From: Callaeas wilsoni
Lineage: Eukaryota > Chordata > Aves > Passeriformes > Callaeidae
DNA length: 64,000 nt
Direction: 5' to 3'
Assembly (NCBI GenBank): GCA_013398955.1
Contig: VWPU01017506.1
Span: 16,403 to 80,402, forward strand
A program made the position numbers and the translations under genes. The notes under the pieces were generated by a model. That model saw only the letters and a program-made list of their open reading frames with translations. It was not told the DNA's origin and did no database searches. Below, one piece after another: positions 41,101-50,055 of the stretch (positions are counted from its first letter, which is position 1; each line of letters begins with the position of its first letter).

Positions 41101-41964
41101 AGGTTACTGTCAGCTTCAATCAAAGTGGCACAAGAGCCAAGATGCATTTTAACATGACTTTTTTTCCTGTTTTGTTCCAAGAGTCAAGATGTCTCTCCAA
41201 AGGCTCTCCTACTCCTTAAAAAAAAAAAAAAAAATCAATCAAGTTATCGAGCATCCATCACTGTCATGGCCAGACATGAACGTCCATCGAGACCTCTGAA
41301 TGTCAGAGTTCCACCACACACAATATGTTGGGCATAGTGAAACACCGAGTATTTCCAAGTTTAGGATAAGAAGGCTTCTGCTGCTTTTTAAAATACTTTA
41401 TCACAACATCCAGCACACCGTCCCATTTTCTCTGAGACAAAGATTCTCACCTTATGCACACACTTCAAAGATAAAACTCAACATGAACTAGTAAGTAATA
41501 CAGTGTGATCTTTTAAAGAGTTAGAGTTTGAGTAAAGCCAGCAGCCTTTGATTAATTTTCTTTTTTAAGGATTGACAGATCTTAAATTAAATTATATAAG
41601 TGAGTGAACATAAATTTTTTAGACTCATATTTTAATTTAAATAGCACAAGGACAAACATTTGTCTTCAACTGAGTTTCCCCACCAGCCTCCAGAATTAAA
41701 ATGTTTTTCTTTGTTTGTTTTTATGTCTTATGCTCAGATTTTTTAATAATTATCTGGATCATGCATTTTGCATTTCAGTTGATCCTTAGATGTGAATAGT
41801 AAAATCATATCTAACTTCTTGATAAAAGTTTACAGGAAACATAGAAATTACATACCCTAATATTTAGTTTATTCTTTCTTCTTCTGTTTCTTATTATTTA
41901 TCTTCCTTTTTAGTAATTTTTTTTAGAATTCTAAGCTCTGTTGGAGACCTTATACTGTGCATAT
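38160..41964. other. Non-coding DNA, no gene seen
   Basis: AT-rich. A 17-base A run at 41218-41234 is the only marked low-complexity tract. AT-rich blocks at about 38560-38660 and 38750-38830 carry TTAATTAC and TAAATTTAATCC motifs but are too weak to call. No exon or RNA gene. Confidence 0.5.
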
Positions 41965-42150
41965 ATGGGCTGGGACACCCTTCACTAGTCCATGTTGCTC
42001 CAAGTCCTGTCCCACCTGGCTTTGAACACTTCCAGGGATGGGGCAGCCACAGCTTCTCTGGGCAACCTGTGCCAGGGCCTCACCACACTGTTTCCCCTCT
42101 GGTGCCACGCTTCAGTGTTCTGCTTGAAGAGCCCTAAGTGACCCTTTAAG
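41965..42150 (-). mobile_element. CR1 LINE fragment, antisense on + strand
   Basis: The + strand carries the reverse complement of a CR1 3' region: 'cctggctttgaacacttccagg' then 'gatggggcagccacagcttctctgggcaacctgtgccagggcctcacca'-type sequence (42018-42082), one of the best-known CR1 blocks. The distal ATTCTATG tail is absent on the left, so the 3' end is truncated or eroded. It lies about 380 bp left of a CTCF-like motif. Confidence 0.9.
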
Positions 42151-43500
42151 CTTAAACACAGCCAGACAAGTTTCATCTCAGACGTTTATGAGGGACAACA
42201 TGGTAATGTCACGCAAAAGGGATCCAGTGACTTAATTGGAACCAAGTCAGCAGCGACAGAGCAAAGCTGTACATCTCTTGAGAGTCCTGGGCGACTGCTG
42301 CAGGAGAATGAAGGCCTGGAAGAGCTAGGAAAGAGTAGTACAAGGACAGAAAAAAACCCTCACAAACCCAAACCAGAACAAACAATCACGTATTTTATAG
42401 GGGGTAAAAAAAAGGTTAGAATCTAGTTGTATATTTTAAAAGGGAAAGGTTAGAAAAACATTCAGGGAGAGCGCCCAAAGAGTTAATTTCCAGCAGCACT
42501 TGAGGCAGCAAAGCCTGGGAAGGCTCCTGGCGCCCTCTGGTGTGAGGCGGCAGCAAGAGTGGAAATTTCCTCTGGAAAACAGCTTTGTCCCATAGTTCAG
42601 GCAGATAAAATGACTCTAAAGCGTCCCGATGGGAAGAGGGGTAATTTGACGCCCCAAGCGAAGCCTTGCTTGGGGTGCATCTTAGTTTTGGGGTGATGGG
42701 GAGGGAAAGGGGAGGGTTGCTTTATATTTTTATTATTATTATTTTTACTTGGTTTTTTTTTTCCTCCGGAGTACCAAGTTGGGCCGGCTGCAAAATGAAG
42801 AAAGGAGCCCTGAAAGCCGGTGAATGAAAACCTCGCAGGATCCTTGGAATAATGGTTGCAGCATGACAAACCTCTTTAAAAACAACAAAATCCCCCAAAC
42901 TATGCACGCCTGTTTCCCTCCCGTCTGGAGTTTCCAAGGGAGGGATAGCCTAAACGAGCACGGAGGAGAAATGTCTTCTTCCAACACGACTTAAATACTA
43001 AAAGGGAAAATCCTTCGAAAAAAGAGAAAAACAAGCAAACAAACAACAAAACAGAAAAGGCATTCTTGACTTCAAGCACCTCTCCCTTAAAATTGAAGGA
43101 TGCTCCCTAACCCAAATCGACACCCTTATTTTAATTGCCAGGAGAGTGAGGAGCCCTTTCTGCTAGCAGGCTACGAATTCACGTTTTTAAACTTTTTTTT
43201 TTTTAACATTTTTTACAATGACTAACAGTAATAATAGCTACTTGTGAGGAACAAATGCACAAAAGCCCACCTCTAAATATCAAGGAGATGACAGAGCAAA
43301 CCAGTACAGCAAACATTTAGTTATTCCTTTAGGTACCTGCTGAGGAAATATACTCTGGGTTTAACCCCTAAAATTAAAAGGGGGGTGGGGTGCGGTGTTT
43401 ATGCTGATTGGAGACAAATACACAGAGCTTTTCAGCGCATCTTTACCAGCTGTTTTTCCTTCATTCCTAGTATCTTCCAGCAAATGTATCTTCCGACCCC
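42151..43500. other. Left shore of the CpG cluster; regulatory-looking, no gene
   Basis: Includes the CTCF-like motif at 42530, an ATT/T-rich stretch at 42719-42765, and T and A runs near 43189-43206. GC rises locally around 42480-42680. No coding frame is credible. A few hundred bases on each side of 42530 look like unique, repeat-free sequence. Confidence 0.45.
42530..42543 (-). promoter_or_regulatory. CTCF-like binding motif
   Basis: On the minus strand the 14-mer is ACACCAGAGGGCGC, which matches the vertebrate CTCF core CCASYAGRKGGCRS at 13 of 14 positions (first base A instead of C). CTCF binds such sites to anchor chromatin loops and domain boundaries. A second strong match in the same orientation lies 6.2 kb to the right, and the CpG-rich cluster lies between the two. 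The motif match is seen directly. Occupancy is inferred. Confidence 0.6.
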
Positions 43501-43539
43501 TCCCAGGAAACCTGATTTTTGGCAGGAACCGCTTTTTCA

Positions 43540-43720
43540 TGGGAGGTGGTCCCGCAGTCCGGCCGCGGGGGGGGGCTCGGCGGCAGGTCCGCCCCGCGGG
43601 GGTGTCCAGGTGGGAGATGGTCCCTGTCGCGAGGATGGTCACGGGGGTTTCAGCTGGCCTTGGGCTGCAGCTCTTCCTCTCGGCACCCTTTCCTTGTGGG
43701 CAGGAGCCGCTGGGCTTCTC
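43540..43720. promoter_or_regulatory. Small CpG-rich segment with long G run
   Basis: About 180 bp with many CpGs (CCGGCCGCGGGG, GCTCGGCGGC, CCGCCCCGCGGG) and a run of nine G near 43567-43575. It is short for a CpG island by itself, but it is the leftmost of several CpG-rich segments up to 48.8 kb. Open frames here run on both strands simply because CpG-rich DNA lacks stops. None looks like a protein. Confidence 0.5.
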
Positions 43721-43739
43721 CCTCAGCTAAGGACAAATT

Positions 43740-43875
43740 TACCTTAAAAACAAAAGATAGGTTTGTTTTGTTTTGTTTTTCTTAATGAGGTTTTTTTAAA
43801 AAATATTTTTGTTCGTTTGTTTTTGTGTGGGTTTTTTTTTGGTGTTAGTTTTTTTTCTTTTAAAAAAGAGGCTTT
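43740..43875. repeat. T-rich / GTTT low-complexity tract
   Basis: TTTG and T-run sequence (GTTTTGTTTTG, GTTCGTTTGTTTTTG, several runs of 7-9 T). This is a simple-sequence tract immediately right of the CpG-rich segment, without transposon features. Confidence 0.75.
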
Positions 43876-44730
43876 TTATACAAGTGCTTTCACCTCCTAA
43901 TCTGACAACGCTCGACAAAGTTTGGAGAAATTAGCGGCAAGTCCCTGACGGCCGCTCTGCTTTTTGCATACCAACCAAAACACACTTCCTTGGGGAAAAA
44001 TGCTAAATTAAACATAATTTATTTAGTAAAAGCCAGTAGATTTCTGTTGTCAAGATGCAGGCGATGCTCCGCACCTACCTTGGTTTGTAGGCATACACGC
44101 GTGGTGGTCTTTCACCCCAAGGTCCCCATCGAAGTGCTTTGAAAGGGAAAAGATACTCGTATTTTCGTTTAATTAAAGGACCCATTTTACAGGCAGCGAT
44201 AAGTCAAAGCAAACTAGCCGAATTCTTGTAGGAAGGGTCATGCGCGGGCGGATTTGTCCTATTAATAGGACACAGGAAGAGCCGGGAGAGCAAACGCCTG
44301 CCCTGAACACAGCCTGGGATGTTATTTGAGGTAATAGATTGAGAGCAGACACGAAATCAGTACTTTGTGGATGTTCAAAAGCGTCGTTATTCCGTGTTAA
44401 ATAACATTTTAGAAGACGCTCCCCCGGTTTTTTCTGCTGGAAGGATGCGGGATTATTTGGAAGCATTTAAAATTGAGAGGGAAAAAAACCACTGTATCCA
44501 GACGACAGATCCCTGTGGGAAGCTAATCAACATTATAGATAATAAACGTTCTACTATTAAGGGCTCCTTTGCCGCAATTGGTTTTAAATAATAAACATAT
44601 AAATACAGGAAGTAATTCTGAGACCACATCGGAGTTTGCCTGGAAATGACAGGAAAGTAACAGAGCATTCCCGAAACTGTCAGTAGCTTTCAGGGAAGCC
44701 TGTTGATGCTGAAGGACTGAGAGTTGGCGG

Positions 44731-44749
44731 AAAAAAAAAAAAAAAAAAA
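44731..44749. repeat. Poly(A) run of 19
   Basis: Uninterrupted 19-base A tract. No upstream SINE or processed-gene sequence is visible, so it is not assigned as a retrocopy tail. Confidence 0.85.
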
Positions 44750-44799
44750 GGACAGGACACCCCCCCGAGCCTCAATGTCGCCGCGTTTAGGAGGAAACA

Positions 44800-45050
44800 C
44801 ACAATACGTTTCTAAAAATCCCGCTCGCTTAATGGTTACTTTTGTATTAATATTGGCTGACACTGCAGATTAATTAAAGACCTCAGTAACGCAGTTACAG
44901 ACGTACGGAACATTAAAACATGACCCTACCAGTTTAAGAACTAAGCACTTTAGGTAAAAAGACTGTGATAGCTATTCATTTTCCCTAATTAGAAATTATT
45001 GGGGTTTTTAAACAATCCTTTTTACAACACAAACTTCAAAAAACAAGATT
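44800..45050. promoter_or_regulatory. Candidate conserved non-coding element inside the CpG cluster
   Basis: AT-rich unique block containing TTAATGGTTAC, GTATTAATATTGGCTG (an inverted CCAAT box at about 44853), GATTAATTAAAG and CCTAATTAG cores plus scattered CpGs (AACGCAG, GACGTACGG), unusual for AT-rich DNA. Persistent CpGs in an AT-rich block suggest low germline methylation. Taken with its place between CpG islands, an enhancer or promoter-proximal role is plausible. No coding frame. Confidence 0.35.
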
Positions 45051-45409
45051 TCAGTATTTTTGCTTGTATTGACCTTCCTCTTCACAAGCAGTAAAAAATG
45101 TAGAGTTCAGGAGGTGCAAGATTTTTAGTTGGTTGTATATTATTATTTTATGTCGAGCTTTTATTGTTGTTTGGGGCTTTTTTTTTCAGTACCCACTTTG
45201 TATCCATGTTTATTACATTAGTCCATTATTAAGAATTTCCAGAAGAAAAAAAAAGAAAACAAACTATGGAGGCGACGAGTAGGGCCTTACTGTACTTTTT
45301 AAATTAATTGAATGACGAAATTTCTATTGACTTAGGTTAGAAGTGAGCGAGGCCCTATGAGAATCACTACAAGAGCCAGGTGTATTTTCCTTTTTCTCCT
45401 TCAGCCTTG

Positions 45410-45640
45410 AGATACGAGCGGGACGATGCCGCACACCCGCCCCGGCGGCTGCACCACCCCGGGGCAGGGCTGCTCCTGCCCAAGCGGCACGGAGCCGCTC
45501 CCAAAACTCTCCGCGGTCCCTCTCCACCGTCCAGGATCCCTTCCTTTGCAGGGGGAGGGCACACGAGTGGCAGGCGGCAGCTGCCCTGCTCGAGCGGCAC
45601 CGACGGACCGGCGCGGCAGCAGGAGCCAGAACCACGCCAG
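45410..45640. promoter_or_regulatory. CpG island (about 230 bp)
   Basis: Dense CpG and about 70% GC (GATACGAGCGGGACGATGCCGC through GGACCGGCGCGGCAGC). In vertebrates such islands are usually unmethylated promoters. Frames of roughly 95-115 codons are open on both strands across it, which is what a stop-poor CpG island gives by chance. None has a recognisable domain. No TATA box is evident. Confidence 0.6.
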
Positions 45641-45718
45641 GGGCTTTGCAAATATTCCCTTCCAAAGCGCAGCGAAAAGGGTTAACACTGAATTATCAAC
45701 TATCTCGCAATATTCTGC

Positions 45719-45747
45719 TTCCATTCACGTATTATTTCCATTCACGT
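45719..45747 (+). repeat. Two copies of a 12-mer, 17 bp apart
   Basis: TTCCATTCACGT occurs at 45719-45730 and again at 45736-45747. The shared CACGT core resembles E-box/bHLH half-sites. This could be a local duplication or a paired transcription-factor site. Confidence 0.6.
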
Positions 45748-46309
45748 TTCTAATAATCCATTAACGGCTTTAACGACCAGTGTTACTTATTCACCAGTGC
45801 TCCGTGAAAGTTATTATTTATTTGAAAATTCTTTGCGATTTCCAGTTGCTCTCCACATAACATGCATTACTCGAGGAAAGCAAAAGGGCTCTCAAACAGG
45901 AAAACGCAGCGTTAGTCCCTCATTTTGCAAGACGAGCACGCCACTGGGGCTCCTAGTTTCATTTTTAATACATAGAAAATTATTTTCCCCCTTGCTAAGC
46001 GCTCACTATTCCCGTGGATCTCCCTGGCAGGTGCTGGGTGCCGAAGCCTTAAGAGAAAACGGGCCACCTTTCGACAAAGGCCTAACTATTGACTTAAACA
46101 GCCTCACTTGAAGAGCCCACATTAACAAGTGATTAACCCTACGACTTCGTTTCAATCCCAAATTCACTGTAGCACGCTCAAAGGATTACGTAAACAATGT
46201 GACCACTACAGAAACAGTGTGCGAAAGTTACAGCCAAAACTAGAATTAAAAAAAAAAAACCAAAAACAACAGGGCTCTCCTAACCGAAAAATGATTTTAG
46301 GAGATGTGA

Positions 46310-46710
46310 CAGCCGCACTCTCGAGCAGGACCTGGACACTAGTGCGTTCCCTAAGGAAGCACAGCCAGCGCGCTCCGACCGCCGTCCCGCGGACACCGCG
46401 GCGTTACACGGGCTGTGAATGCCGCTGCCCCGGCCCCCACCCGCGGGGGATGCTCAGCACAAGGGCCGCCGGCTGAGAACCAAAACCGCCGGGGGGAACA
46501 GCCGAGGGTGCCCCCGACTCCCACCAGTTATTTTTATCCGCGTCCGGCCTTTCCAACCCATCGGATATTGGCTGCGAGGCGGGGCAATAGAAAAGCACCC
46601 TCAGAAATCAGCCGAGCTCGCAGGGACACGCAGAGCACATCACCGGGAGCGGGGAGCCCGCGGCACCAACAGGGAGCCGGGGAAGGCTGCGGCATAGGGC
46701 CCGCAAGATG
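46310..46710. promoter_or_regulatory. CpG island (about 400 bp)
   Basis: CpG-rich block from GACAGCCGCACTCTCGAG to the GGAGCCGGGG/GCGGCA stretch. It includes an inverted CCAAT box (ATTGGC at about 46568, NF-Y type), often seen 50-150 bp from a start site. Open frames on both strands lack homology. Orientation of any transcript is undetermined. If the CCAAT box is functional, transcription could run in either direction. Confidence 0.6.
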
Positions 46711-46934
46711 CTCTCCCTGATCATTAAATTAGCAACAGGAAGAGTTAATTACCTAAACCCAAAATATTGCTGAGATCTCAGTAAAGCAAAGAAAGAAAGA
46801 AAGAAAAAAAAACCAACACAAAAATACGCCCCTATATACCAGCCTAGGACAGGCGGGCAGCAGCAGCACACCACTGCTGGCTCCCGGAGACTGAGCTGCT
46901 GCTCGGATTACCCTCCGCGACGCTCCCACCACGG

Positions 46935-47000
46935 AGGGAAGGAATGGTTTGGGGTTTTTTTTTGGTTTGGTTTTTTTTTTTTTGTTTTTTAAAAGTTTGT
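46935..47000. repeat. T/G-rich low-complexity tract
   Basis: GGTTTGGGG followed by T runs of 9-15 bases split by GG (TTTTTGGTTTGG type). Tracts of this style are common in bird non-coding DNA. Confidence 0.75.
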
Positions 47001-47144
47001 TAGTTTTTCCCACTGCAATGTCTCTTTTTCTTTTTCTGCGCGAAGCAGCAACCACGTCCCTGTGCACTAGGCCTTGCAGAATCTCCCAAAACAGTTTAAT
47101 AAAGGGTAAACCCGGGATTGAGATATTCTGATTGGCACTTAGTT

Positions 47145-47225
47145 TTTAGACATATAAAATATATAACGTACATATTATATATTTATATGCACATATGCAA
47201 AATATATATCTAGCCTCCCCCCGGC
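47145..47225. repeat. TA-rich tract (ATATAT low complexity)
   Basis: AT-only alternating sequence (ATATAAAATATATAACG, ATTATATATTTATATG, AATATATATC). It could act as a DNA-unwinding or nucleosome-free element near the CpG islands, or simply be a decayed microsatellite. Confidence 0.65.
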
Positions 47226-47598
47226 CTTTTTCAGTATATCGGGAAAAAAATCACACTAGAGGTAATGCAAAGTCAGTAACATGAGCAGCTTTTCTCTGGC
47301 TCTGTCTGACAGGCTTTGTCTTTATGTCTGCATCAGGCTGCTCAGTCTAAACCAGCCGGATTAACCAGGACGATCCCCGGGTGATCCTGAGCAGCGTGAC
47401 AAACCGCAGTGATAAAATACGACCGTGCCACTCTCTGCAAGCACCTCGGGATTGTTTTAGAGTGGTACATCCCCGGTTATCCCTCTGCTCGTGACTGCCG
47501 GCCGCGAGGCTGGCTGCGGGAATTAAAATCCACCATCGCGCCCGGGGAAAGTTTTAAATCCCAGTATTCACTTTCCTCTTCAGGAACAGTAAAAAAAA

Positions 47599-47766
47599 TC
47601 AGGTGTAGCGATAAGCTCTTATGTGAAAATCGTGACACGGGGGCAACGCATTTTTTAAAGTTATTTTTAAATGCTAGTATTTTTAAATAAAAAATGTGGT
47701 GTTCAGGAGTAGAGATAAACTCATGTAAAAATCGTGACACGGGTGCAATGCAAGTATTTTTAAACA
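47599..47766 (+). repeat. Imperfect duplication, about 65-bp units at 102-bp offset
   Basis: The stretch 47599-47663 is repeated at 47703-47766. Both copies contain TCAGG(T/A)GTAG(C/A)GATAA, then AAAATCGTGACACGGG and GCAA(C/T)GCA, followed by a TTTTTAAA-rich end. The shared 16-base core AAAATCGTGACACGGG is identical (offset 102 bp). It is not part of any transposon I know. Two copies of a CpG-containing core beside the main CpG island suggest a duplicated regulatory or structured-RNA element. Confidence 0.75.
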
Positions 47767-48696
47767 ATCGGCATAAGTTTCTTAACAGGATTAGTAGGAT
47801 TTCAGCAACTTTGTGTTTGAAATACACTTCGGGGGCCCAGAACGTTACGTGCTCGGTTACTCGGGAGGGAAAGGACAGACCCGGACGCCGTGGATGTTAG
47901 CTGTTAGGGGAATTTTTGTTAGACCCAATGAGAGGAGCCGCGGGAGGGAGCAGGCGGTCCCTGCAGACAGCACCACGCACACAGCCTCGCCATTTTACAC
48001 AGCCACCGCTCCTGCGCCTTGAACGGGACAGCGGAGGACGGCGTGGGATTAGATCCAGGAGCGGCACAAGCGCTAATCGGGGGCTGCGGAGGAGCCGAGA
48101 AGCCCCCAGAAGGGCATGCGAGCAGACGGAGCCCTGCGCCCACCGCGCTCCTTCAGCGCTGCCTCCAGAGAGCCCAAGATTTAAAAAAAATTGGTGATAA
48201 CAAGGGAGGAGAGCCGCGACCTCTTCCAGTTTGTGTTTCCAGGCACGGCCCTCCAGCCGAACACGCCTGTCTCCCCCGGGGGAGGGGGGACCGAAGAGGT
48301 CTGTGGGCCGCCGGGTCCTGCCCCTCACAGCGGAGAGAGCTCTGCGCCTCGGCAGCTGGGATCTCGCTGCCCGGCACCCGTCCTGCGGCCTCCCGGCAGT
48401 GCCAGCCCGCTCGGCCCGCAGGGAAGGGCGGGCTGAGGGTGGCGGGGGCGGTGGCTGGGGACGGCTGCCTGCGGGGGCAGCCCAGAGAAAATGGAGGCAA
48501 GGCGGGATCGCAGCGCTGAGCGGCTGCATGGCGTCAGCGGGGCGGCCGGAGGGCCGGCCAAGCTTCGTCCTAAGGCGGGAGCGAATGAGCTCCCCCCGCC
48601 CCCGTCTGGGCTTAACCGGGACACGGCAGCCACACGCCGGCCGAGCCTCCGCGGGCTGCGGACACGGCGCGGCCCCTCAAGGCGGCCGCGGGGCCG

Positions 48697-48709
48697 TTCC
48701 AGAACGTTC
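48697..48709. promoter_or_regulatory. Perfect three-unit heat-shock-type element
   Basis: TTCCAGAACGTTC fits TTCnnGAAnnTTC exactly, the three alternating pentamer units bound by an HSF trimer. It also contains the 10-bp palindrome AGAACGTTCT. About half a match is expected by chance per 64 kb on both strands, so its location in a CpG island is the main reason to list it. Confidence 0.4.
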
Positions 48710-48750
48710 TCCGCGCGCGGGCTCGGCCAGCCCCGCAGGGCGGGCGGAGG

Positions 48751-48764
48751 GCGCCCCCTGCTGC
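48751..48764 (-). promoter_or_regulatory. CTCF-like binding motif
   Basis: On the minus strand GCAGCAGGGGGCGC matches CCASYAGRKGGCRS at 13 of 14 positions (G for C at the first). It has the same orientation as the site at 42530. It sits at the right edge of the main CpG island, a common CTCF position. Confidence 0.65.
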
Positions 48765-49199
48765 CCTCACGTCGCGGTCACGGCCCTCAGGGGCGCCGGG
48801 ACGGTTAAACACGTAAAATTTAGTAATTCTGTGGGAAAAACGTCGTCTTTCAACGCTGGCTTGGCATCCTGCAGTATATACGACTCCCACCCCGCACCTG
48901 CTGAGTGTATAATTTGTGTCAGGATTTTGCCAAATTTTGAATTTCGCAGGATAAATCGAAAGTGCAGAGTTGCCAAGTAAAATGAATGTTGAGTTAAACT
49001 CAGCTGACCAGCGCAATACAGCTTTTTTCCCCATTTTTTTTCTTTTAAAAGTACGTGCCTGTTTTATCACCCCTTTTTGGTGGTTTATGATTCCTTTAAA
49101 TGGCCGTGAATATCAAATTGCAAATACTGAAAATGTAAATCCGGCTTGTCTAATCTGGAGTTTAAAATATTCTTGTGATGTCACAAAGTGATGGTTTAT

Positions 49200-49480
49200 A
49201 AAATATTTTCATTTAATTAAGAAGCGCTAAGAGGATTTCTGCAAGGAAAAAAAATAAAGGCGAGGAAGCTCAGTTTGAATTATTTATGTGCTATGAACTA
49301 TCATGATTGCTGCTGCAGCTTTTCAAGTACAAAAATGCAAGATTTGCTCGCTTTTCATTTTTAGAACCTAATGCTTTAATTATTCAGGCATGCAAATTAC
49401 TGGGAACAGGGATTAATTATGCAGGTAATCAAGGTTTTATTCGAGGTTTACTTTTAAAAAGCAAAGATTGGCTGATATGA
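49200..49480. promoter_or_regulatory. Candidate conserved non-coding element, homeodomain/octamer rich
   Basis: A 280-bp AT-rich unique block with TTTAATTAAG, GAATTATTTATG, a GCTGCTGCAGC palindrome-like core, GCTTTAATTATTC, the exact octamer ATGCAAAT (about 49390, POU factor site), GGATTAATTATG and GGTAATCAAGG within 200 bp. The density of ordered homeodomain and POU sites, the absence of repeats and the position 400 bp from the CpG island make this the best enhancer candidate in the window. Conservation itself cannot be seen here. Confidence 0.4.
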
Positions 49481-49689
49481 TGTACAGTGTTGCTGACACT
49501 GGGGTTGTGTGAAACACTCCTTCAAGGTATGATAACAGTTGGGGATTTTATGGAAGTAAAAGGTGTAGGGATGAATTTGTGCCTTGCATGAGCCAAGGAA
49601 CACAATGCATAACATAAATCTTGTTGTCCTGCAAGAGCGAAGGATCTCCTTCCTCGGGACCGAGTGCTCATCATTCTCTTTCTTCTCAC
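49481..49689. other. Spacer, nothing recognised
   Basis: Short unique sequence between the enhancer-like block and a CR1 element. Confidence 0.5.
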
Positions 49690-50055
49690 AGAATTATAGA
49701 ACATTCCAAGTTGAAATAGATCCACAGGGATCATCGAGTCCAACTCCTGGCCCTGCACAGACACCCCAACAGTCCCACCCTGTGCCTGCGAGCGTTGTCC
49801 AAACACTCCTGGAGCTCTGGCAGCCTTGGGGCCATGCCCATTCTCTGGGGAGCCTGTTCAGTGCCCCACCACCCTCTGGGGGAAGAACCTTTCCCTGATA
49901 TCCAGCCTGAGCCTCCCCTGACACAGCTCCAGCCTTTCCCTCGGCTCCTGTCCCTGGCACAGAGAGCAGAGATTGGAGCTGTCCCTGCAGTGCCCCTTGG
50001 CTGGAAGCTGCAGATCCCGGTGCAGTCTGTCCTCAGTCTCCTCCAGTTAAAAACC
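49690..50055 (-). mobile_element. CR1 LINE 3' part, antisense on + strand (about 365 bp)
   Basis: The longest CR1 3' segment here. The eroded tail complement is 'cagaattatagaacattcc', then come 'gggatcatcgagtccaactcctgg', 'ctctggggagcctgttcagtgcc', 'gaagaacctttccctgatatcc', 'acacagctccagcctttccc' and 'cagagagcagagattggagctg', all in the order of the reverse complement of a CR1 element. The frames of up to about 195 codons running across it are therefore repeat-derived and not genes. The block ends near 50055 (5' truncation). Confidence 0.92.

Larger units (their letters stand above)
47880..48800. promoter_or_regulatory. Main CpG island (about 900 bp), putative promoter
   Basis: The largest and densest CpG-rich block in the window, ending at the right-hand CTCF motif. 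It carries a CCAAT box (CCCAATGAG, about 47924), a GC box-like GGGGGCGGTGG (about 48443), G-runs at 48277-48290 and 48440-48480 that could form a G-quadruplex, a perfect heat-shock-type element and a CTCF-like site. Frames of 100-250 codons are open on both strands, but their overlap in all frames and their Arg/Pro/Gly/Ala composition are typical of stop-poor islands. I recognise no homeobox, zinc-finger, SOX, forkhead, bHLH or other domain. It is most likely a promoter for a non-coding RNA or a 5' untranslated exon. Direction is unknown. Confidence 0.7.

Noticed and set aside
41218..41234. Poly(A) run as a possible retrocopy tail
   Set aside because: No target-site duplication and no SINE-like or processed-gene sequence upstream.
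45324..45764. Frames of 94-113 codons on both strands at the 45.4-kb island
   Set aside because: Stop-poor CpG-rich DNA; no recognisable family, and frames on opposite strands are equally long.
47477..47827. Minus-strand frame with a repeated APVSRF peptide
   Set aside because: The peptide repeat is just the 102-bp-offset DNA duplication in translation; no protein family.
47897..48980. Overlapping open frames of 150-250 codons on both strands in the main CpG island
   Set aside because: All frames are open at once because the sequence is CpG- and GC-rich and stop codons are rare. Compositions are Arg/Pro/Gly/Ala-biased and no domain is recognisable.
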